A stretch of 64,000 nt of DNA, from contig NZ_CP084032.1 in NCBI RefSeq assembly GCF_020181655.1, positions 3,844,001 to 3,908,000 of the forward strand, in the 5' to 3' direction. Below the pieces are notes generated by a model that worked only from the letters and a program-made list of their open reading frames with translations, was not told the origin of the DNA and ran no database searches. The translations under genes and the position numbers were made by a program. Every line of letters begins with the position of its first letter. The stretch's first letter is position 1. This document shows positions 58,195 to 64,000 of the stretch, piece after piece. This stretch comes from Pectobacterium colocasium. Lineage in GTDB: Bacteria; Pseudomonadota; Gammaproteobacteria; Enterobacterales; Enterobacteriaceae.

Positions 58195-58512
58195 CTAGTC
58201 TACCAAACTCAGCGCCTGATCCAGCACTTTTGCGCCATTTAATGTGCCGTAGGCGACAGGGTCGATCACTGCGATAGGAATCTGGTAGCTGTCCGTCAGC
58301 TTTTTATTTTCGTTGAGCTTGAAGCGCACCTGCGGCCCCAGCAGAACCGCAATAATCTCGCTGCTGAACTCCTGCAATTCATCTCGCAGATTTTGCTCTG
58401 GAATCGCATAGATCTTCAGCGCCATTCCTCGCGTTTCCGCTTCTTTCTCCATTTTGGTGACCACCAGTGAGGTCGACATGCCTGCTGAACAGGCCAGTAC
58501 GATTCTTTTCAT
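58195..58512 (-). CDS. PTS lactose/cellobiose-type EIIB component
   Basis: A 105-residue cytoplasmic phosphocarrier of the lactose/cellobiose PTS family. The phospho-accepting Cys8 is in LACSAGMSTSLVV. It passes phosphate from EIIA to the sugar bound by EIIC. It lies downstream of the 6-phospho-beta-glucosidase gene and EIIC on the minus strand, forming an EIIC-bgl-EIIB operon; EIIA is divergent. Confidence 0.94.
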   Translation of the reverse strand: MKRIVLACSAGMSTSLVVTKMEKEAETRGMALKIYAIPEQNLRDELQEFSSEIIAVLLGPQVRFKLNENKKLTDSYQIPIAVIDPVAYGTLNGAKVLDQALSLVD

Positions 58513-58541
58513 ATTCCGTTCCTCATTTTGGTTACCTGCAC

Positions 58542-59978
58542 CTATTTCTCTTCATCATCCAAAGTCAATTCAAGCCGACGCGAGTCGTGTAGCTGACGAA
58601 ACCAGGCGGCGGATTTTTTCGGCCTCCGCTGCCGATCCTGTTCCAGATCGATTTCGATCAATCCGTAGCGATTTTTAAACGCGTTCATCGGCGAGACATT
58701 GTCGGTAAACGCCCACAGCATGTAGCCACGACAGTTTGCGCCCTCTTCCTTCGCCTTCAGCGTCCAGTAAAGATGTTCGGCAATAAAAGCGATGCGGTAA
58801 TCGTCCTGAATCACGCCAGCGTCATCTTTAAAGCGCGCTTCGTTCTCGATACCGATGCCGTTTTCTGCCACAAACCACGGCGCGTTGCCGTAGTCACGCT
58901 CCATGCGTTTCGCCATGTCGTAAATGATTTTGGGATTGATTTCCCAGCCGCGCGAGGTGTTCATACGACGCCCCGGCAGCTCAAAATGCTCGTAGTAATA
59001 GGCCGGATGGAACGGGGTCTCCTTGTTCCATTCACGGCTAGGCGCTTTTACCCGATGCGGGTAATACAGGTTGATTCCTACCTCATCGACCGTGTTGTCG
59101 CGAATGATCGCCAGCTCTTCTTCCGTATAATCCCAGTTCACCTGATGCTGCGCCAGTAGCGCGATCAGTTCCACCGGGTATTCCCCTTTCAGCGCCGGAT
59201 CGAGAAAGACCCGGTTATAGAACAGATCGTAAAGGTGTGCCGCTTTCACATCGTGCGCCGCACGGGATCGCGGATACGTCACTTCGGGATTGAGGATCAC
59301 GCCGATCGAGCCGCCATCCCGGTGATAGCCCTGCTGCCGAAACCGCTGTACCACTTTTGCCGTCGCCAGATTCTTATGGTGATTCCACTGCATCCACGTG
59401 TGCGTGTTTTGTTCATAAGGGTAGCGTAGCGCGTCCAGATAAACGCGCGTCTGCACCACAATTGGCTCATTGAAGGTAAACCAGCGCTTCACTTTTCCGG
59501 CATAGCGAGCGAAAACCGCATCGGCGTACAGCACAAACCACTCCACCACCTGCTTTGATGACCAGCCCTGATACTTCTCCAGCAGGCAGGCGGGCAGTTC
59601 GTAGTGTTCAAGGCAGATCATCGGTTCGATCCCCTGCCGGTGCATTTCATCCAGCAGATTATCGATGTAGGCTGCGTACTCCTCATCAACGATGCCTTTC
59701 TCATAATCCAACATGAAGCGTGACCAGTTGATCGACGTACGATAGTGCGTCAGCCCCGCCAACTTCATCAGCGCCACATCTTCCCGATAGCGGTTAAAGA
59801 AGTCCGTCGCTTTCGCCGGGCCATACCCGTTATGCCAGACCTGACGATCCTGCTTGTACCAGAGATCCAGATAGGAATCCTGCCCTGCTTTCTTGCCGCT
59901 CCACCCTTCCGTTTGCCATGCCGATGCCGCCGCACCCAGAATAAAATCAGGTGGAATAGCCAGTGAAACCTTACTCAT
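58542..59978 (-). CDS. GH1 6-phospho-beta-glucosidase
   Basis: A 478-residue glycoside hydrolase of family 1 that cleaves phosphorylated beta-glucosides entering through the PTS. The acid/base Glu171 lies in TFNEP and the nucleophile Glu372 in VAENGIG. Residues 122-127 read CLEHYE, in the usual HxExP loop. There is no signal peptide, so it is cytoplasmic. The gap to EIIC is 24 bases and to EIIB 29. Plant-derived cellobiose, arbutin or salicin are plausible substrates. Confidence 0.93.
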   Translation of the reverse strand: MSKVSLAIPPDFILGAAASAWQTEGWSGKKAGQDSYLDLWYKQDRQVWHNGYGPAKATDFFNRYREDVALMKLAGLTHYRTSINWSRFMLDYEKGIVDEEYAAYIDNLLDEMHRQGIEPMICLEHYELPACLLEKYQGWSSKQVVEWFVLYADAVFARYAGKVKRWFTFNEPIVVQTRVYLDALRYPYEQNTHTWMQWNHHKNLATAKVVQRFRQQGYHRDGGSIGVILNPEVTYPRSRAAHDVKAAHLYDLFYNRVFLDPALKGEYPVELIALLAQHQVNWDYTEEELAIIRDNTVDEVGINLYYPHRVKAPSREWNKETPFHPAYYYEHFELPGRRMNTSRGWEINPKIIYDMAKRMERDYGNAPWFVAENGIGIENEARFKDDAGVIQDDYRIAFIAEHLYWTLKAKEEGANCRGYMLWAFTDNVSPMNAFKNRYGLIEIDLEQDRQRRPKKSAAWFRQLHDSRRLELTLDDEEK

Positions 59979-60002
59979 GCGTTACCTCTCTTCTTGCCCG
60001 TT

Positions 60003-61340
60003 TCAGGCTTTTTCCGCTGCGGCCTGCTTTTCCGCTTCCAACTGCGCCAGTTCAGCACGACGGGACGCCACTTTGACAAACGGCAGATAGATCAGCATCG
60101 CAACGATGATGCACACAATCTGCGTCGCAACCGCCCCCATTGAGCCTGCCGTCGACAGCCAGGCGTTAATGATCGGCGGGGTCGTCCACGGCACCATCAC
60201 CACGGCTTTGCCCGCAAAGCCCATACTGGTGGCGAAATAACCGATCGTCCCCGTCACTAGCGGCGTGATAATGAAGGGAATAGCCAGAATCGGGTTGAGC
60301 ATAATCGGCATACCAAAAATCACCGGCTCATTAATATTGAACACGCTGGGGCCGAAAGAGATTTTGGCAATCTCTTTCATCTCTTTGCGTTTAGACGCAA
60401 TCATCACCGCCAGCAGCAGGCCAATTGTCAGGCCGGAACCGCCGATGCTCATGTACACATCCCAGAACGGCATAGTGATAATGTTCGGTATCTCCTGCCC
60501 TTGTTCGAACGCGGTCATGTTGACGGCAATCGCCCCCAGCAATAGCGGTTCACGAATCGGTTTAATCATCTGGTTGCCGTGAATCCCGATCACCCAGAAC
60601 AGCTGAGCGACAAACATCAGCACCAGTAAACCAGGCAGGCTTTGCACCACGGATTCCAGCGGCTGCTGCACGACTTTATAAACAGCATCATACAGATACA
60701 TGCCCGTCACGCGGTGAAACACAAACCCAAAGGTGGCAATCGCAACCACCGTGATGATGGAAGGAAACAGCGCAGAAAAAGAGGCCGCGACGTTGGGCGG
60801 CACGCTGTCTGGCATTTTAATCTGTAGCCGATCGACATTTTGCAGCTTGGTATACATCTCGACAGACAGAATGGCGATAAACATCCCCAGAAACAGGCTC
60901 TTCGTATCGGAGAACTGTTTCGCCAGCACGTCTTTCACCACCATCATCTGCCCGTTGACGGCCATTTCGATCGTGGTTGGCGTGACGGCAATAAAGCAGA
61001 TCACCGCCAGCAGGCCGGGAAACAGCCCGCGTGAACCGTTAATCTTCCCAAGCTCGATACCAATCAGGAAGACGGCACCGATAGTCAGAAAGCTGAGCGT
61101 GGCGTAGTTAATGCCGCTCATAATCGGTTTAAGTTCAGCCAGAAACGAGAACATGGAAAAACTGGCCAGACCATTTTTCGGATCCATCACCATGTTGGAA
61201 ATCAGAACGGAGAACGCCCCGACGATAATGACAGGCATCAGCGTAATAAAGGATGCCTTAATCGCCATAATGTAACGCAGACTGTTAAATTTATTGGCAA
61301 AGGAGCCCAATGAATCAATCAGTTGGTCCTTAAATGACAT
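60003..61340 (-). CDS. PTS lactose/cellobiose-type EIIC permease
   Basis: A 445-residue membrane permease with about ten hydrophobic helices. PTS EIIC family segments include GIELGKINGSRGLFPGLLAV, IGIHGNQMIKPIREPLLLG and FNINEPVIFGMPIMLNP. It ends in an Ala/Lys/Glu-rich helix (EAEKQAAAEKA). It is the first gene of the minus-strand operon, divergent from EIIA over 238 bp that carries three palindromic operators. Confidence 0.94.
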   Translation of the reverse strand: MSFKDQLIDSLGSFANKFNSLRYIMAIKASFITLMPVIIVGAFSVLISNMVMDPKNGLASFSMFSFLAELKPIMSGINYATLSFLTIGAVFLIGIELGKINGSRGLFPGLLAVICFIAVTPTTIEMAVNGQMMVVKDVLAKQFSDTKSLFLGMFIAILSVEMYTKLQNVDRLQIKMPDSVPPNVAASFSALFPSIITVVAIATFGFVFHRVTGMYLYDAVYKVVQQPLESVVQSLPGLLVLMFVAQLFWVIGIHGNQMIKPIREPLLLGAIAVNMTAFEQGQEIPNIITMPFWDVYMSIGGSGLTIGLLLAVMIASKRKEMKEIAKISFGPSVFNINEPVIFGMPIMLNPILAIPFIITPLVTGTIGYFATSMGFAGKAVVMVPWTTPPIINAWLSTAGSMGAVATQIVCIIVAMLIYLPFVKVASRRAELAQLEAEKQAAAEKA

Positions 61341-61435
61341 AACACCACCTCTTTCATCATCATATTGTTATATCGCGTGTGACACGCGGGATGGCCGTTA
61401 CGCGCAGGGTAAATGCAGGTACCGCGCTTTCGCGT

Positions 61436-61447
61436 TTGGCATACCAA
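61436..61447. promoter_or_regulatory. Operator site 1, TTGGCATACCAA
   Basis: TTGGCATACCAA has the TTGG-x4-CCAA layout of UxuR/ExuR-type operators. It lies 96 bases before the EIIC start. Confidence 0.6.
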
Positions 61448-61496
61448 AAATCAACCATAATGAATTATTTTTCTGTGACAGGATTCTCACAAGGCA

Positions 61497-61514
61497 ATAT
61501 TGGAATTCCAATAT
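61497..61514. promoter_or_regulatory. Operator site 2, perfect palindrome
   Basis: ATATTGGAATTCCAATAT is a perfect 18-bp palindrome. It lies 64 bp centre-to-centre from site 1 and 31 bp from site 3. Confidence 0.68.
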
Positions 61515-61530
61515 GATGAAAATGTGACTT

Positions 61531-61542
61531 TTGGCATACCAT
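61531..61542. promoter_or_regulatory. Operator site 3, TTGGCATACCAT
   Basis: TTGGCATACCAT shares ten bases with site 1 through TTGGCATACC and lies 37 bases before the EIIA ATG. Confidence 0.58.
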
Positions 61543-61578
61543 GAATGGCAACTTCTCAGGCAACGAAGGAAATCTACA

Positions 61579-61923
61579 ATGAAAGACACAGAAAATGCCC
61601 CGGCATTCGATATGGAACAAACCGTGATGGAACTGCTGATCAACGCAGGTGAAGCCCGTTCAAACGCCATGATGGCGATTCAGGCCGCGCGTCAACGGGA
61701 GTGGCAACAGGCTGACGACCTGCTCGCCGCGTCGCTCGAAGCGGCTCGTGAGGCTCACCGTGTTCAAACTCAGTTGATCGGTCTGGACGAAGGACAAGGA
61801 AAGGTGCCCGTCAATCTGATCATGGTACATGCACAGGATCATCTGATGACCGCCATGCTATGCCGGGATTTAGCAGAAGAGATTGTCTTGCTACGGCGCG
61901 AAATGGCTGCATCACAAAACTGA
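61579..61923 (+). CDS. PTS lactose/cellobiose-type EIIA component
   Basis: A 114-residue helical phosphocarrier. It accepts phosphate from HPr on a His in NLIMVHAQDHLMTAM (H84 or H88) and passes it to EIIB. It starts at ATG 61579 (GAAGG upstream). It is divergent from the EIIC operon, which is unusual compared with contiguous chb or cel operons, and is followed on the same strand by the LacI-type regulator. Confidence 0.93.
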   Translation: MKDTENAPAFDMEQTVMELLINAGEARSNAMMAIQAARQREWQQADDLLAASLEAAREAHRVQTQLIGLDEGQGKVPVNLIMVHAQDHLMTAMLCRDLAEEIVLLRREMAASQN

Positions 61924-62042
61924 AAAAACCTGGTTGAGAAACGAGCACCGGACGTTAAATCCAGCAATATGCCTGTGGTAATATGTCGTAACAGGGATGG
62001 ATAGGCGCTTAGCCCGTCATCATACTCAATTAAGGTGCAGCC

Positions 62043-63065
62043 ATGAAAACCATGCAGGAAGTGGCGAAACGTGCAGGGGTGTCTAAAGCGACCGTATCCC
62101 GAGTGCTCAACGGTACTGGTCAGGTCAAACAGGCAACACGCGATGCGGTATTTCGGGCAATGGACGAGCTAGGCTACCGCCCTAATTTTCTGGCTCGTTC
62201 GCTGGCTCGTCGCACCTCAAACAGTATCGGTCTTGTTATCTCTAATTTCGACGGCCCTTACTTTGGCCGCCTGCTGCGCCGTGCTACGGATATCGCGGAA
62301 AGCCACGGTAAACACCTCATCGTGACCGATGGGCACCATACACCGGAGGATGAGCAGCGAGCGGTGCAGCTTCTGTCTGACAGGCAGTGCGATGCGATAA
62401 TTCTCTATACCCGCTATATGTCCGAAGCGGATCTCATGGCGTTACTCAACACGCTGACCATTCCGATGATTGTGATGAATCGCGATCTGCCGCAAGCACG
62501 GGAGCGCTGTATTTTCTTCCGCCAGCAGCAGGCCGCGTTTGACGTGGTGAATTACCTGATCGAACAGGGTCACCGCGAGATCGCCTGCATCACCGCACCG
62601 ATGCAAACGCCGACGGCACAGGCACGGCTTGCGGGCTATCAGCAGGCATTAACCACTCACCAGATCGCGTTTGAACCACAGCGGGTGGCGTATGGAACCA
62701 GCATGGTGGCCAGCGGCTATCAGGCCGCACGGCAGTTGCTGAACAGCGGCATGAGCTTTAGCGCACTGTTTGCCAGCAACGATCACATGGCAATTGGCGC
62801 GATGAAAGCGCTGTACGAGGCGGGGAAAACATTACCGCAGGATGTCTCCGTCTTCGGCTTTGACGATGAACCCTGCGCAACCTACCTGCACCCGTCACTC
62901 TCCACCGTGTACATGCCGATTGAAGAGATGGCCGCCACGGCGATTACCCAAGTGCTGGATCTGATCGCTGGCAAAGACGTTAAACCGCTACAACCTTTTA
63001 CCGGTGAACTGAAACTGCGCGAGTCGGTTCAGAAAGGGCCGTATTATTCTCGTAGCGATCGCTGA
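62043..63065 (+). CDS. LacI/GalR-family regulator (AscG-like)
   Basis: A 340-residue regulator. The N-terminal helix-turn-helix MQEVAKRAGVSKATVSRVLNG (about 4-25) and hinge are followed by a periplasmic-binding-protein-like effector domain with GLVISNFDGPYFG, FASNDHMAIGAMKALYEAG and VFGFDDEP. The resemblance to AscG, regulator of beta-glucoside genes, fits the neighbouring PTS. It is on the same strand as EIIA. The effector is probably a phosphorylated or free beta-glucoside, by context only. Confidence 0.9.
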   Translation: MKTMQEVAKRAGVSKATVSRVLNGTGQVKQATRDAVFRAMDELGYRPNFLARSLARRTSNSIGLVISNFDGPYFGRLLRRATDIAESHGKHLIVTDGHHTPEDEQRAVQLLSDRQCDAIILYTRYMSEADLMALLNTLTIPMIVMNRDLPQARERCIFFRQQQAAFDVVNYLIEQGHREIACITAPMQTPTAQARLAGYQQALTTHQIAFEPQRVAYGTSMVASGYQAARQLLNSGMSFSALFASNDHMAIGAMKALYEAGKTLPQDVSVFGFDDEPCATYLHPSLSTVYMPIEEMAATAITQVLDLIAGKDVKPLQPFTGELKLRESVQKGPYYSRSDR

Positions 63066-63087
63066 CCCCGCCATTCCCGCTGATATC

Positions 63088-63108
63088 GACCTGCTCCCTG
63101 AGCAGGTC
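63088..63108. terminator. Hairpin between LacI-type gene and MFS gene
   Basis: A perfect 9-bp stem GACCTGCTC / GAGCAGGTC with loop CCT in the convergent gap. No T-run, so it is a moderate call. Confidence 0.55.
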
Positions 63109-63169
63109 CGGCAGCCTTGAAGCAAGGGCACCACAGGAGTACGTCCAGCGCCGTGCCCCCTTCGCCTCA

Positions 63170-64000
63170 TTAAGACAGCTTACGTGACAGCAGGTAGGCC
63201 ACCAGCATCACGGGCGGAATCACGGTCAATAATCCAATAGCGCCAACCAACCCGATACTTTCGCCGACATTGCCAAGTAACAGGGGCGCCAGTAAGAGCG
63301 CCAGCCCTACCGACTGCGTTGCTCCCGCCGCGATTTTTGACAGAAACTGCGGCGGTTGCTGCGTTGCAACCGATAATATCAACGGGAAAAAATTCCCCAG
63401 ACAGGCGCCTAAAATCGCCAGGCTCACCAGCGCAACGGTGACATGAGGAACCAGCCACAGAATAACCAAACCGATTCCACCAACGATGATTGCCCCGATC
63501 AGCAGCGTGTTGATTTCATAGCGCAGCAGCAGGCGACTCACCGCAATTCGCCCGACAATCGTACCGCCGAAGTAGGCAGACATCATCCCCACGCTGGTCG
63601 CAACCGTTACGGATAACTGCTCTTCCAGAAACTGTGCGCCCCAAAATCCAATGCCCCACTCGGCTGAAATGCCGAGGAAAATCATGCCGAACATCAGGAA
63701 CGCTACCAGCGGCAGACGAGGGGAACGCTCCGCAGGATTGCTGGTTGAAGTGGCGATATTGACAGGCACCCGCGATAGATTTTCGGGCGCAATAAAGAGA
63801 AGAGGCAGCAGCGCGATGATGGGCACGAACATTGCCATCCGCCATCCCCAACCTGACTCCACCGCGAGGCTGACAAAGACCGGTCCGGCAAAGACCCCGA
63901 TGGCGGCAAAAATGCATCCTTCCGTGATGGCAACCCCGCTGTTTTCACCGTGATGACGTGCCAGCGATTCCTGAATGGCAATTTGCATGGCGCCCCCCGC
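63170..64000 (-). CDS. MFS transporter, 5' part beyond window
   Basis: The C-terminal part (about 276 residues visible) of a major facilitator superfamily permease. About nine hydrophobic helices are visible, with a typical central cytoplasmic loop (NLSRVPVNIATSTSNPAERS). The reading frame stays open to base 64000, and the ATG at 63988 (MQIAIQESLARHHG) looks internal because MFS proteins have about 12 helices. Transport substrate unknown. It is convergent with the LacI-type regulator. Confidence 0.82.
   Translation of the reverse strand, partial: AGGAMQIAIQESLARHHGENSGVAITEGCIFAAIGVFAGPVFVSLAVESGWGWRMAMFVPIIALLPLLFIAPENLSRVPVNIATSTSNPAERSPRLPLVAFLMFGMIFLGISAEWGIGFWGAQFLEEQLSVTVATSVGMMSAYFGGTIVGRIAVSRLLLRYEINTLLIGAIIVGGIGLVILWLVPHVTVALVSLAILGACLGNFFPLILSVATQQPPQFLSKIAAGATQSVGLALLLAPLLLGNVGESIGLVGAIGLLTVIPPVMLVAYLLSRKLS

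Noticed and set aside
61473-61490. CRP-like TGTGA...TCACA between EIIC and EIIA
   Set aside because: The half-sites are separated by 8 bases instead of 6, so a standard CRP site is not supported.

Overview
ORGANISM. The gene order matches blocks of the Escherichia coli chromosome (ygiM-cca-uppP-folB-plsY; ppa-ytfP-tamB-tamA-msrA-ytfL/K/J-cysQ-cpdB-ytfH; fklB-ytfB and rplI-rpsR-priB-rpsF; nsrR-rnr-rlmB; yggR-yggS-proC-yggT-yggU-rdgB-hemW; aas-lplT with an Omr sRNA). They are joined differently and interrupted by chemotaxis receptors, an indolepyruvate decarboxylase, a cellobiose-type PTS and ERIC repeats. This points to a motile plant-associated soft-rot enterobacterium, most likely Pectobacterium. 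That is inference from synteny and protein similarity recalled from memory; no search was run. LAYOUT. 1-4.6 kb: envelope and housekeeping genes (ygiM, cca, uppP, folB, plsY). 4.6-6.6 kb: an expanded ERIC element and a chemoreceptor with a sigma-28-type promoter. 6.7-20.8 kb: ppa, ytfP, the tamAB outer-membrane assembly pair, msrA, paeA, ytfK, ytfJ, cysQ, cpdB, ytfH. 21-24.8 kb: flavodoxin-like gene, DUF2502 gene, ipdC, and ytfE behind an NsrR operator. 25-29.6 kb: fklB, ytfB, DUF488 gene, ribosomal operon rpsF-priB-rpsR-rplI with its S6:S18 leader, esterase yjfP. 29.9-36.9 kb: an accessory stretch with two chemoreceptors, an RtcB2-PrfH ribosome rescue and repair pair, a bsmA pseudogene broken by a MITE, and yjfL. 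36.9-40.7 kb: rlmB, rnr, nsrR. 40.9-45.9 kb: a fourth chemoreceptor, a PAS-PAS-GAF-GGDEF diguanylate cyclase, and a PilT-like ATPase. 45.9-50.2 kb: yggS to hemW. 50.2-52.3 kb: an unrecognised low-conservation segment with DnaA-box-like sequences and unknown small genes. 52.3-57.3 kb: entericidin, elaA, lplT-aas, an OmrA/B-type sRNA, a GNAT gene. 57.3-63.1 kb: a GntR-type regulator, cellobiose-type PTS EIIB/EIIC/EIIA, a 6-phospho-beta-glucosidase and a LacI-type regulator. The window ends inside an MFS transporter gene. HOW THE GENES WORK TOGETHER. NsrR (40.2 kb) is the expected repressor of ytfE (24.1 kb), whose upstream site is a near-consensus NsrR box. The GntR/FadR-type protein (57.3 kb) probably acts on three TTGG-N4-CCAA-like sites spaced about 31 and 64 bp apart between the divergent EIIC and EIIA genes. 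Four receptors plus a GGDEF protein make the window rich in motility and second-messenger signalling. MOST NOTABLE. (i) The rtcB2-prfH operon, with a well-positioned 14-codon upstream ORF and two strong hairpins ahead of it. (ii) A 114-bp MITE in two copies, each with a perfect 12-bp target duplication, one of which disrupts bsmA. (iii) A six-hairpin 262-bp ERIC derivative abutting a chemoreceptor stop codon. (iv) Hexapeptide repeats ahead of the TamA signal peptide. (v) An uncharacterised DnaA-box region after hemW.
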